In this document: piece after piece, positions 1 to 8,597 of the stretch | Numbering within the stretch: the first letter of the stretch is position 1 | Layout: each line of letters opens with the position of its first letter | Assembly (NCBI RefSeq): GCF_030317205.1 | Contig: NZ_JASZYB010000001.1 | Span: forward strand, 2,829,419 to 2,893,418 | Direction of reading: 5' to 3' | DNA: 64,000 nt | Source of the DNA: Variovorax sp. J2L1-78 | Lineage (GTDB): Bacteria > Pseudomonadota > Gammaproteobacteria > Burkholderiales > Burkholderiaceae_C | Notes under the pieces: generated by a model | Told to the model about the DNA's origin: nothing | Databases searched by the model: none | The model's input: only the letters and a program-made list of their open reading frames with translations | Position numbers and translations under genes: made by a program

Positions 1-300
1 GAGCTGCGCCAGCGGCACGCCGGTCTGCGCATCGAACAGCAGATAGGTCGAGTGCAGGCCCGGCAGCCCGCGCTGCGAATTCCCCGGGAAGATGCCCACC
101 GTCTTGATGCCCAGGTAGGCGCCCGGCTGCCACGCCGGCATGATGAGCAGCGTGCCGGCCGCATCGCCTGCCGCATCGGCCAGCGTGTGCGTGTGCCGCA
201 GCGGCACCTCGCAGCCCGCCACGAACATGGCGCGCAGCGCGGGGATGAGGCGGTCGAATGGCAGGGCGTCGCGGGTGGCGGCGGCGTCGATGGTCTTCAT
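1..300 (-). CDS. Ornithine cyclodeaminase / mu-crystallin family protein, 3' end cut by window edge
   Basis: The reverse strand from the ATG at 300-298 reads MKTIDAAATRDALPFDRLI and stays open to the window edge, giving the first 100 residues. The segment around residues 50-85 (LLIMPAW, then YLGIKTVGIFPGN) is the typical N-terminal dimerisation and substrate region of the ornithine cyclodeaminase/mu-crystallin family, whose members are NAD(P)-dependent ketimine reductases, amino-acid dehydrogenases or cyclodeaminases. The Rossmann half lies outside the window, so the substrate cannot be judged. It is downstream of and on the same strand as the molybdoenzyme gene, separated by a 129-bp repeat, and may be the last gene of that transcription unit. 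Confidence 0.75.
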   Translation of the reverse strand, partial: MKTIDAAATRDALPFDRLIPALRAMFVAGCEVPLRHTHTLADAAGDAAGTLLIMPAWQPGAYLGIKTVGIFPGNSQRGLPGLHSTYLLFDAQTGVPLAQL

Positions 301-331
301 GGCGTGGCGTGTGTCTTTCGTTGTTGGGGTC

Positions 332-460
332 CTCAGAACATGTGAAGGAACCGTCGCGAGCGCTCCGAGCTTGCGTCGAGGACCGGAGCCGCACTCGCGT
401 GCGGTGAGGACCGCAGATGCGAGATCGGGGGGCGCAGCAGGTTCATTCACATGTTCTCAG
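332..460. repeat. 129-bp imperfect palindromic dispersed repeat, copy 1
   Basis: This sequence recurs at 28072-28200 with 5 substitutions in 129 positions by my alignment. Its ends are inverted: CTCAGAACATGTGAA at the left and TTCACATGTTCTCAG at the right, a perfect 15-bp terminal inverted repeat. An internal hairpin, CCGCAC-TCGC-GTGCGG, lies between two GAGGACCG direct repeats. The right end overlaps the stop codon of the molybdoenzyme gene, because the TGA at 459-457 is part of the repeat. It codes for nothing evident. It could be a MITE-like or REP-like element acting as a transcript 3' end. Confidence 0.85.
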
Positions 461-3400
461 GCGTCGAGCACGATGTCTTCCAGGGGAACTGCCTGGCAGG
501 TGAGGCAGGTGGCGGGGTCATCGGGCTCGCTGCCGTGCAGGTGCCGCACCCGGCCGGCCAGCAGCCGCACCGCGCAGCTTTCGCATTGCCCGACGCGGCA
601 GCCGCTGGGCATGGCATGGCCCAGGGACTCGCCAAAGGTCAGGAGCGTACCGCGCGACGGCGACCAGCTCGCCGCGGCGCCGCCGGATCGCGCGAAGCGC
701 ACGTCGAAGCGCTGGTCGCCGTCGAGCATGGGCGCTGCCGGCGATCGGAACACCTCGCTGAAGATGTCGAAGCGCGGCACGCCGCGGGCGACCAGCCCGG
801 TGGTCAGTGCCTCCATCATCGGTGCCGGTCCGCACAGGTAGAAGCGGGCGCGGCGCGCGACGAGCGCATCGCTCACCACCGACGCGTCGATGAGTGTCCG
901 CGACGCGAAGTCGATGCCCGCGCGGTCGTGCGGCAGCGGGGCGCTGTAGTGGTCCACCACCCGCAGGCACGGCAACCGGGCCGCATGCGCGGCGATGCGC
1001 TGGCGGAAGGCGTGCGTCGCACTGTTCTGGTTGGCGCCGTAGAGCCAGATCTCCGGCGCCTCTGCCCCGTCGGGCAGCGACTCGAGCAGGCTGAGGAAGG
1101 GCGTGATGCCGATGCCGCCGGCCAGCAGCACGAGCGGCTGCGGCGACACGCGCGGCAGCACGAAGCCGCCCGAGGGTGCCCGCAGGGCCACCACGTCGCC
1201 CACCCGCAGCGCGCGGTGCAGATGGCCCGACACCTGGCCCTCGTACGCCACGCCATCGGTCGCGCGGCCGCGCTGGTGGCGCACCGCGATGCGGTAGTGC
1301 GTGCGGCCTGGTACCACCGCCGCGCCGGTGAGCGAATAGGCCCGTGTCACCGCCGGTGCGCCCGGCTGCGGCTGGACTTGCAGCTCGATGTGCTGGCCCG
1401 GCCGGTAGTCGGGCAGCAGGCCACCATCGACCGCTTCGAAGGCGATGCCCAGCACGCCTTCGGCCTCAGCCTGCAGCGCGCTCACGCGGAAGGGGCGCCA
1501 GCCGGCCCAGCGGCGCTGGCGCGCCTCGACGGCCGGATCGCGTTCGATGTCGCACAGGAAGGACCGGTGCGGCACCGAACCGCTGACCGGGTCGCTGGCA
1601 TCGGCGGACACCAGCGCGTTGAAGTTGCTGCCCAGCGCGCCGTCGACCGGCAGCCCTTCGCGGTCGAGTTCCGGGCAGGCCTGCCACCAGCCGAACTCCG
1701 CCACCACCACGTCGTCGGCCAGCGACGGCGTGAGCCGCGCGACGAAGCGCGCCGCACCGGTGCGGGTGCGGATGCGCACCCAGTCGCCCTCGGCGATCTG
1801 CCGCGCCGCTGCCAGCGCCGGGCTCAGTTCGACCACCGGGTCGGGCGCGCGCTTGCGCAGCGACACCAGGCTGCGGTGCTGGCTGTGGCAGTAGAGGCCG
1901 TTCTTGGCCGAGCTCAGCACCAGCGGGTAGCGCCCGCCTCGCGTGGTCGCGGCATCGCGCGGTGAATCGGCGGGTTCGACAAAGCGCGCGATCGGCGGCT
2001 GGCCGTGGCGCAGCAGCCGTTCGGAGTACAGCTCGACGCGGCGGGTCTCGGTGTCGAAGCCGCGCAGCCGGCCCTGCGCATCGGGCAACGCGTACTTGCG
2101 CTCGCGTGCATCGACGGCGCAGTCGACACCGGCCGGCTGCGCGCGCAGCTGCTCGACGCTGAGCCCGATGGGCGCCAGCAGGTGGTTCCAGCCCGCCTCC
2201 AGGCTGCCGCCGAAGAAGTCGGCCGCCAGCCCCAAGCGCACCGCAAGGTCGAACACGATGTCGTTGTCGCTGCGCGATTCGCCGCGCGCCGACACCATCT
2301 GCTGGCGCAGCTGCACGCGCGAGGCGGCCGCATCGTCGATCTCGAAGCCGATGCGCAGGCCTTCGCGCTCCCAGGGCGTGTTGATGGGCAGCAGGACGTC
2401 GGCGTAGCGGGCGGCCGGCGTCTCGAAGAGGTCGCAGTGCACGTGGAATTCGAGTGCGCGCAGCGCCTCGTGCGCCATGGCGGTGTCGGCCTGCGACACC
2501 GGCAGGTTGGTGCCGAAGGCCACCATCGCCCGCACCCGGTAGGGCGTGCCTTCGAGGATGGCGCGGTAGGTGTCGCGTGCCGTCACCCAGCCATGCGCGG
2601 GCGGGCCGAGCGGGCGTTCGGCCAGGCCGAGCGCCTTGGCGCGCTGCGCCTCGGGCAGCAGCGACAGCGGGTTGACACTGCGCGTCGCCGGCGGGGTGCG
2701 CACCCGGTTGCCGCCCACGGTGTCGAAGCTCCCCGTCAGCGCATAGAGCGTGGCAACGGCGCGCTCGGACTGGGTGGCGTTGGTGTGCTGGCCGATGCCG
2801 GTCCACGCGTGGTAGGCCACGCGCCGGCCTTCGCCGAAGAGCGTGGCCGCGGCACGCAGCGGCGCCTCGGCCACGCCGGTGATGCGCGCCACCTCGGCCG
2901 GCGGGTGGGCGGCCGAGGCCTGCGCCAGCAGCTCGAACGCCGGGGCGCATCGCAGGGGTTGCGCGCCGTGCGGCCGGTCGGCCCGCATCACGACGACCTC
3001 GCCGCGCAGGCGCAAGGACTGGGCGTCCCGCGCATCGACCGCCACGTCGGCATCGAAGGGCACCGGGCCACCGCGCGCGTCGTCCCACACCACGAAGCGG
3101 TCGGTGGCGGCGTCGGGCCACAGGGTGCGCTCGCGCAGGAAAAGGCCGTTGTCGCTGCGCACCAGCAGCGGCGCATTGGTCCACGCACGCACGAAGGCAT
3201 GGTCGAAGCGGTCGTCGGCGATGAGCAGATGGATCAGCCCGAGCGCCAGCGCCGCGTCGGTGCCCGGCCGCACTTGCAGCCACACGTCGGCTTGCCGCGC
3301 CAGCGCGGTCGGCCGCGGGTCGACCACCACCATCTTCGCGCCGCGCGCCCGGCCACGGCCGATGGCATGGGCCTGCGCCAGCCAGGTGTTGGCCGGGTTG

Positions 3401-3924
3401 TGGCCCCACAGCACGATGAGTTCGGCGTTCGCGTAGTCGGCCGGCGGCATGCCGCAGCCGAAGGTGAAGGCGTGCGCGAAGTCCTTGTGCCAGTTGCAGA
3501 CCTCGGTGGCGTAGCAGATGTTGGGGCTACCGAAAAGGCGCACGAAGCGCTCGATCCAGTCGATGCTGTCGCTCAGCGGCGTGCCGCTGGGCGTGGTCAC
3601 GGCGAAGACCACCGACTCGGCACCGCTCTCGGCCTTGACGGCGGCCAGTCGCTGCGCGGTCTCGGTCAGGGCCTCGTCCCAGCCGATGCGCACCCAGCCG
3701 GGGTCGGCCTCGCCCTTGGGGCGGGTGCGTCGCATCGGGTATTGCAGGCGATGCGGGCTCTCGACCAGTTCCGGCGCGGCGCGGCCCTTCATGCACATCG
3801 CCTGGCCGGTCGGGTGCGACGGGTCGGGCCGCACGGCGATCAGCCGGTCGTCCTGCACGGTGTTGATCGTCCCGCAACGCGAACGGCACAGCGTGCAGTA
3901 GCCCTGCTTGTCCTCGGTGGCCAT
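457..3924 (-). CDS. Molybdopterin oxidoreductase fused to FAD/NAD(P)H and 2Fe-2S reductase
   Basis: A 1155-residue single-chain redox enzyme. The N-terminus carries a four-cysteine 4Fe-4S motif (C10, C13, C17, C44), followed by the molybdopterin-binding core of the DMSO-reductase family. A cysteine near residue 142 (ATEVCNWHK) is a plausible molybdenum ligand. Around residues 830-1060 is a ferredoxin-reductase module with the FAD motif RAYSLTG, the nucleotide motif GGIGITPF and CGPAPMM. The C-terminus is a plant-type 2Fe-2S ferredoxin (CRVGQCESC plus a later Cys). The layout suggests electrons pass from NAD(P)H through FAD and Fe-S centres to Mo, as in assimilatory reductases; this is inference and the substrate is unknown. 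It lies 66 bp downstream of an AtoE-like transporter gene on the same strand. Its TGA stop lies within the 129-bp repeat. Confidence 0.9.
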   Translation of the reverse strand: MATEDKQGYCTLCRSRCGTINTVQDDRLIAVRPDPSHPTGQAMCMKGRAAPELVESPHRLQYPMRRTRPKGEADPGWVRIGWDEALTETAQRLAAVKAESGAESVVFAVTTPSGTPLSDSIDWIERFVRLFGSPNICYATEVCNWHKDFAHAFTFGCGMPPADYANAELIVLWGHNPANTWLAQAHAIGRGRARGAKMVVVDPRPTALARQADVWLQVRPGTDAALALGLIHLLIADDRFDHAFVRAWTNAPLLVRSDNGLFLRERTLWPDAATDRFVVWDDARGGPVPFDADVAVDARDAQSLRLRGEVVVMRADRPHGAQPLRCAPAFELLAQASAAHPPAEVARITGVAEAPLRAAATLFGEGRRVAYHAWTGIGQHTNATQSERAVATLYALTGSFDTVGGNRVRTPPATRSVNPLSLLPEAQRAKALGLAERPLGPPAHGWVTARDTYRAILEGTPYRVRAMVAFGTNLPVSQADTAMAHEALRALEFHVHCDLFETPAARYADVLLPINTPWEREGLRIGFEIDDAAASRVQLRQQMVSARGESRSDNDIVFDLAVRLGLAADFFGGSLEAGWNHLLAPIGLSVEQLRAQPAGVDCAVDARERKYALPDAQGRLRGFDTETRRVELYSERLLRHGQPPIARFVEPADSPRDAATTRGGRYPLVLSSAKNGLYCHSQHRSLVSLRKRAPDPVVELSPALAAARQIAEGDWVRIRTRTGAARFVARLTPSLADDVVVAEFGWWQACPELDREGLPVDGALGSNFNALVSADASDPVSGSVPHRSFLCDIERDPAVEARQRRWAGWRPFRVSALQAEAEGVLGIAFEAVDGGLLPDYRPGQHIELQVQPQPGAPAVTRAYSLTGAAVVPGRTHYRIAVRHQRGRATDGVAYEGQVSGHLHRALRVGDVVALRAPSGGFVLPRVSPQPLVLLAGGIGITPFLSLLESLPDGAEAPEIWLYGANQNSATHAFRQRIAAHAARLPCLRVVDHYSAPLPHDRAGIDFASRTLIDASVVSDALVARRARFYLCGPAPMMEALTTGLVARGVPRFDIFSEVFRSPAAPMLDGDQRFDVRFARSGGAAASWSPSRGTLLTFGESLGHAMPSGCRVGQCESCAVRLLAGRVRHLHGSEPDDPATCLTCQAVPLEDIVLDA

Positions 3925-3990
3925 GGCCGGCGTTTCCTTGTCTCTCGTTGTTCCGGGCCGCGGTGTCCGGCTCCGCTGACGCCGCGTTGC

Positions 3991-5463
3991 TCAGGGGGTG
4001 ACGGGGGCGACGTAGGTCAGCGTGCGTGCGAAGAACCACAGCATGAAGAGGACCAGCGGCGTGTGCACGATGAGTTGCAGGAAGGTGAAGCCGACGATGT
4101 CCCGTGCCCGCAGCGCCAGGACGCCCAGCAGCGGGAGCATCCAGAAGGGATTGATCAGGTTGGGCAGCGCTTCGGCGGCGTTGTAGACCTGCACGGCCCA
4201 GCCCAGGTGCACCTTGAGGTCGTTGGCGGCCTGCATGACGTAAGGCGCCTCGATGATCCACTTGCCACCGCCCGAGGGAATGAAGAAGCCGAGCACCGCC
4301 GAGTAGGCGCCCATCACCACGGCGAAGGTGTCGACCGTCGAGATGCTCACGAAGACATGCGCGATGCGGTCGGACAAGGTGACGCCGCCGTCGCCCTTGG
4401 CCGCCGTCAGCATCGCCGCGATGGCGCCGTAGAGCGGGAACTGGATGATGACGCCCGAGGTGGCGGGCACCGAACGCGACACCGCATCGAGAAAGCTGCG
4501 CGGGCGCCAGTGCAGCAGCAGGCCCAGCATGAGGAACAGCAGGTTGTAGGTGTTCAGCGAGGAGATCGCGATCAGCGGACTCTTGCTCATGAACTCCTGC
4601 GCCAGCCAGCCGAAGCCCAGGGCGCACAGCAGCAGCGTGAGCAGCGGACTGCGCTCGAACCATTCGCCCGGGCGACCCGACCCCGAGGCCGGGGTGGGTG
4701 CGGGCTCCGCCAGATCGATGCCCAGGTCCTGCGCGGTCACCGCCCGGTCGGCACCGGGGCTCGACCACCAAGCCACCGCGATGGAGACGATCATCAGCAC
4801 CAGTGCCATGACCGCCGATTGCCAGAGGAAGATGGTCTCGGTGAAGGGAATCACGCCGGTGATCCCCAGGATGCTCCTGGGCAGGCTGCTCGCATTGGCC
4901 TGCAGCTGCGCGGCCGAGGAGCTCAGGCCCAGGGCCCAGGTCGCGCCCATGCCCAGATAGGCGGCAGCGCCCGCCGCGCGGTAGTCCATGCGCAGTTCGG
5001 TTCGACGCGCCAGTGCACGGGCGTAGAGCGCGCTGAAGATGAGGCTGATGCCCCAGTTGAAGAGCGACAGGATCATGCTGATCGCGGCCACGTAGGCGAT
5101 CGCGTGGCGCGCGCTCGAGGGCACCGCGGCGAGCCGCGCGATGAGGCGGGCCGCCGGCGGCGAACTGGCCACCACATAGCCGCCGATGGCCACCAGCGCC
5201 ATCTGCATCGTGAAGACGATCAGGCTCCAGAAGCCGTCGCCGAAGGACTTCGCGATCACCTGCGGGCTGGACCCGTTGGCCAGCGCGGCCAGCGCCACGA
5301 CCCCGACGGCGATGGCCGCGAAGACGAAGGCATCGGGAAACCAGCGCTCGGCCCAGGCGGTGAAGCGCAGGCCGAGCCGCGTGAGCAGGCCATCCGACGT
5401 CGACGGCCCGGCAGGATGCACCCCGACGGGCAGGGCTGATGGGGAGGAAGAGGTCGGTGGCAT
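3991..5463 (-). CDS. AtoE-type short-chain fatty acid transporter family protein
   Basis: A 490-residue polytopic membrane protein with many hydrophobic segments, matching the AtoE/short-chain fatty acid transporter family in length and in motifs such as FNWGISLIFSAL and IPSGGGKWIIEAPYVM. The ATG at 5463 is chosen because AGGAG sits just upstream. Longer in-frame starts would run into the divergent regulator gene. The family imports short-chain carboxylates, but the substrate here is not proven. Its place between a LysR gene and a molybdoenzyme suggests uptake of a compound the enzyme then transforms. Confidence 0.85.
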   Translation of the reverse strand: MPPTSSSPSALPVGVHPAGPSTSDGLLTRLGLRFTAWAERWFPDAFVFAAIAVGVVALAALANGSSPQVIAKSFGDGFWSLIVFTMQMALVAIGGYVVASSPPAARLIARLAAVPSSARHAIAYVAAISMILSLFNWGISLIFSALYARALARRTELRMDYRAAGAAAYLGMGATWALGLSSSAAQLQANASSLPRSILGITGVIPFTETIFLWQSAVMALVLMIVSIAVAWWSSPGADRAVTAQDLGIDLAEPAPTPASGSGRPGEWFERSPLLTLLLCALGFGWLAQEFMSKSPLIAISSLNTYNLLFLMLGLLLHWRPRSFLDAVSRSVPATSGVIIQFPLYGAIAAMLTAAKGDGGVTLSDRIAHVFVSISTVDTFAVVMGAYSAVLGFFIPSGGGKWIIEAPYVMQAANDLKVHLGWAVQVYNAAEALPNLINPFWMLPLLGVLALRARDIVGFTFLQLIVHTPLVLFMLWFFARTLTYVAPVTP

Positions 5464-5565
5464 GGGGACTCCTGCGGCGGGCAACGAGGGACGTCGGGCG
5501 GTGGATGCCCGGCAGGGATGCACCGGGCGGCGCCATGCTACCGAGCGCCCCCATGAATTCATAAT

Positions 5566-5592
5566 CTCTATTTTTGATACGACGATATAGAG
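5566..5592. promoter_or_regulatory. Candidate LysR operator in divergent promoter region
   Basis: The 136-bp gap between the transporter and the LysR gene turns AT-rich next to the regulator. It contains the inverted repeat CTCTAT-(15 nt)-ATAGAG, ending 7 bp before the regulator ATG. LysR-type regulators usually bind such interrupted dyads in divergent intergenic regions to repress themselves and activate the neighbour. The match is by eye only. Confidence 0.4.
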
Positions 5593-5599
5593 TAGATCT

Positions 5600-6550
5600 A
5601 TGTCCATCACGCTCAAGCAACTGCAGCACTTCGTCGCGGCCGCGCACATGGGCCAGGTCTCGCGCGCCGCGCTGCGCTGCTACGTCAGCCAGCCATCGCT
5701 GACCACTTCGCTGAAGAACCTGGAGGCGACGCTGAAGGTGCCGCTGTTCACGCGGCATGCCGACGGCCTGCGTCTGACGGTACAGGGCGAGGGCTTCCTG
5801 CGGCACGCCGAGCACATGCTCAGCACGCTGGACGCGGCCGTGGCCGAAACCCGCAACGCCACGTCGTCGGTGGCGGGCCATGTGCGCATCGCCATCACCG
5901 ACACCGTCTCGGAATACCTGCTGCCCAAGGTGATCGCGACCGTGCGGCGCCAGTTGCCGCTGATCGCCTTCGAGCCGGTGGAGCGCAACCGCATCGAGAT
6001 CGAGGACGGGTTACGCAGCGGCGAGTTCGACCTGGCGGTGGTGCTGGTGTCGAACCTCTCGACCGCGGCCGACATCCGGCGCGAGAACCTGCTGAAGTCG
6101 CCACGGCGGCTGTGGACTGCGCTCGACCACCCGCTGGTGCAGAAGAAGTCGGTGTCGCTGCGCGAGATCGCCGCCCTGCCCTATGTGCTGCTCGACATGG
6201 ACGAACATGTGGAGACGGTCGACCGCTACTGGAGCGCACAGAAGCTCAAGCCCAAGGTCGTGTTCCGGACGAAGTCGATCGAGGCGGTGCGCAGCCTGGT
6301 GGCGCAGAACGTGGGCGTGACGATCCTGTCCGACCTGGTGTTCCGCCCATGGTCACACGACGGCGGACGCATCCGCCGCACCGTCACGTCGACCGCGGTG
6401 CCGTCGATGGACCTGGGCCTGGCCTACCGCAGGGGTGCCGTGCTGTCGGATGCGACCACGGCTTTCGCCGATGCCCTGCGGCTGCTCGCCAAGACGCTCA
6501 CGCGCGAGTCACAGCCGCGCGCGCTGGAGGAGGCAGGCGAGCCGCGCTGA
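5600..6550 (+). CDS. LysR family transcriptional regulator
   Basis: A 316-residue protein with an N-terminal winged helix-turn-helix (ITLKQLQHFVAAAHMGQ through QPSLTTSLKNLEATL to residue about 60) and a C-terminal periplasmic-binding-like effector domain. It is divergent from the AtoE-type transporter and molybdoenzyme genes and probably controls them in response to their substrate. The ATG at 5600 is the natural start for this family; no strong ribosome-binding site precedes it. It converges with the next gene, with 12 bp between the stop codons. Confidence 0.93.
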   Translation: MSITLKQLQHFVAAAHMGQVSRAALRCYVSQPSLTTSLKNLEATLKVPLFTRHADGLRLTVQGEGFLRHAEHMLSTLDAAVAETRNATSSVAGHVRIAITDTVSEYLLPKVIATVRRQLPLIAFEPVERNRIEIEDGLRSGEFDLAVVLVSNLSTAADIRRENLLKSPRRLWTALDHPLVQKKSVSLREIAALPYVLLDMDEHVETVDRYWSAQKLKPKVVFRTKSIEAVRSLVAQNVGVTILSDLVFRPWSHDGGRIRRTVTSTAVPSMDLGLAYRRGAVLSDATTAFADALRLLAKTLTRESQPRALEEAGEPR

Positions 6551-6562
6551 CGCCTGCGCAGG

Positions 6563-7759
6563 TCAGTGCGTCACGCGCCCGCGCATCGCCGCCGGGTGCC
6601 CGGCCAGGCCGAAGGACTTGCCGGTGTCGACCAGCGTGTCGCCTTCGACGCGCAGGATGCTCACGTCCTGGTCGATGAAGTTGCCCACATAGAGGTACTT
6701 GCCGTCGGCGCTGAACACGGCGCCCTCGGGCAGGCCGCGCACGACGACCTCGTTGCTGCGCGTGACCTTCTTGCCGTCGATCTTGAGCGCCACCACCGAG
6801 CCGTTGCGGTTGTAGAAGTACGCGCTCTTCGACGCGTTGCTGCCGCGCAGGATGACCGCCACGGCCAGCTTGCCGGTCGGGCTCACGGCCAGGCCTTCGG
6901 GACCGTCGCCGACCACCACCTTGTCGATCACGCGCGGCGGCGTGGCTTCGAGGTCGATCACGCTCACGGTGTCGACCTGGCCATCGGACGCGCCCGAGTT
7001 GCCGTTGTCGGCCGTGAGCGCCAGCTTGCCATCGGGCGTGACGTCGACGTTGTACGGCCACAGGCCGGCCGCGAGGTCGACCTTGTTGTACGTGACCTTC
7101 TCGCCGTCGACGTCGAGCAGCGCGATCTTGTGGCTCGGGAACTTGGCCGCCAGCGCGCGTCGGCCGTCGGGCGTGAAGCGCACGTGCGCCACCGATTCAC
7201 CGATGACCACCGTGTCGATCAGCGTCACCTTCTGCCCGGCGATGCGCAGCACGCTCACCGAGTTGTCAGCCCGGTTGGCCACCAGCGCCAGCGTGCCGGC
7301 CTTGTTGATCGACAGGCCCGAGGGCTGCCGGCCGATGACCAGCGTGTCGATCAGCTTTGGCGGGTTGGCGGCAAGGTCGATCACGAAGAGGCGGTTGTCG
7401 GGCACCTGCTTGCGCACGCCGTTCTCTTCCACCACGTTGAGCGAATTGGCGACCAGCGCGAGCCGCTCGTCGGCGGTGATGGCCAGGTTAGTCGGCGGGC
7501 CGGCGATGGTGTTGTCCAACGCCAGCGTGCCGACGACCTTCGGCGCCAGCGGGTCGGTGCCGATGTCGAGCACCTGCAGGCTGTCGCGGCCGCGCGGTGC
7601 GAGCACCACGGCGCCGGCGTCGGTCCACGATTGCTTCTCGTCGTTGGCGACCAGCATCAGCTGTCGCTGCGTGCCGGGTGCGGGCAGGCCGCCGCAGCCG
7701 GCGAGGAAGGCGGTCGCGGCGAGGGTCGCCAGGCCGAGGCGAAGGAAAGGGGTGCGCAT
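6563..7759 (-). CDS. YncE-like beta-propeller lipoprotein
   Basis: A 398-residue protein with a lipoprotein signal peptide (hydrophobic LGLATLAATAF, lipobox LAGC, Cys about 22). The rest consists of repeated blades with recurring patterns such as LFVIDLAANPPKLIDTLVIG and LALVANRADNSVSVL, typical of seven-bladed YncE/lactonase-like propellers. GGAG lies 7 nt before the ATG. Such proteins are periplasmic; ligand binding or scaffolding is the usual suggestion and no catalytic role can be read here. It stands alone, convergent with the LysR gene. Confidence 0.85.
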   Translation of the reverse strand: MRTPFLRLGLATLAATAFLAGCGGLPAPGTQRQLMLVANDEKQSWTDAGAVVLAPRGRDSLQVLDIGTDPLAPKVVGTLALDNTIAGPPTNLAITADERLALVANSLNVVEENGVRKQVPDNRLFVIDLAANPPKLIDTLVIGRQPSGLSINKAGTLALVANRADNSVSVLRIAGQKVTLIDTVVIGESVAHVRFTPDGRRALAAKFPSHKIALLDVDGEKVTYNKVDLAAGLWPYNVDVTPDGKLALTADNGNSGASDGQVDTVSVIDLEATPPRVIDKVVVGDGPEGLAVSPTGKLAVAVILRGSNASKSAYFYNRNGSVVALKIDGKKVTRSNEVVVRGLPEGAVFSADGKYLYVGNFIDQDVSILRVEGDTLVDTGKSFGLAGHPAAMRGRVTH

Positions 7760-7849
7760 GGTGTCTCCTGTTGTTGTGTGCTGCGGCGCGCGCCGCGGAG
7801 CGCATCGTAGCCGCGCCCGCGGCGCATCGGCACCCGGTCGAACCAGCGC

Positions 7850-8593
7850 TCAGCGCATCGCGTCGCGCAGCGCCACCACGTCGGCGTGCAGCGACTGCGC
7901 CCAGGCGCGGCGGTCACGGTCGGCCGCGGGCTGCAGCTCGCCGAAGCGCACCACCGCCAGCAGCGGCGGAGCCGTCAGCGTGCGCCACAGCGAACCGACC
8001 AGGCTGTCGTCGCCCACGTAGAGCGGGGCCGGGCTGGTCTCGCCCGTGGCGGCATCGGCAAAGCGCAGCGCCGCCGGCAGCACCGGTGCGCCGGAGACGA
8101 TCGCCGCCTGCAGCAGGTTGGCATGGAAGGGCAGCACGCCGCGGCCGTCGCTGGTGGTGCCTTCGGGGAACACCGCCACGATGTCGCCGTTGCGCAGGGC
8201 CTCGGCCATGTGATGCACCACACGCAACGCATCGCGCCGACTCTCGCGCTCGATGAAGAGCGTGCCGGCGCCCACGGCCAGCGTACCGACCACCGGCCAG
8301 TGGTGCACGCCGGCCTTGGAGACGAAGCGCACATGGCGCGCGGCATGCACGGCCACGATGTCGAGCCACGAGAGGTGGTTGCACACCACCAGGGCCGGGC
8401 CTGTCGCCGGCGGCGTGCCCTGCACCTCCAGCCGGATGCCCATGATGGCGAGCATTCGTTCGGCCCACTGCTGCACGCGCGCATCGCGCTCGGGCTGCGG
8501 CATGCCATCGAAGTGCCGGCGGATGGTCCACCAGCCGCTCACCATATGGGCGACGGCGCGCAACAGCTTCCCGCAGGCGAGCAGCGAACGCAT
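7850..8593 (-). CDS. 1-acyl-sn-glycerol-3-phosphate acyltransferase family protein (PlsC-like)
   Basis: A 247-residue membrane-associated acyltransferase with the catalytic HX4D motif in CNHLSWLDIV (residues about 75-84) and the phosphate-binding FPEGTTS about 70 residues later. These define the PlsC/LPLAT family that acylates lysophosphatidic acid or related lysophospholipids. The ATG at 8593 follows the stop of the dihydroorotase-like gene by 4 bp, making it the last gene of the pyrimidine cluster. Longer in-frame starts would overlap that gene and lack homology. The exact acceptor lipid is not determinable. Confidence 0.88.
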   Translation of the reverse strand: MRSLLACGKLLRAVAHMVSGWWTIRRHFDGMPQPERDARVQQWAERMLAIMGIRLEVQGTPPATGPALVVCNHLSWLDIVAVHAARHVRFVSKAGVHHWPVVGTLAVGAGTLFIERESRRDALRVVHHMAEALRNGDIVAVFPEGTTSDGRGVLPFHANLLQAAIVSGAPVLPAALRFADAATGETSPAPLYVGDDSLVGSLWRTLTAPPLLAVVRFGELQPAADRDRRAWAQSLHADVVALRDAMR

Positions 8594-8597
8594 GGCG

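Noticed and set aside
332..460. Repeat taken as an insertion sequence remnant
   Set aside because: Too short, no transposase fragment, and no target duplication recognised. A MITE/REP-like element fits better.
2005..5439. An 1144-codon open frame on the + strand opposite the molybdoenzyme and transporter
   Set aside because: Shadow of two recognised genes; no recognisable motifs.
5600..5649. Transporter gene starting at 5649 inside the LysR gene
   Set aside because: The extension is hydrophilic and has no family match; ATG 5463 has AGGAG and starts the normal length.
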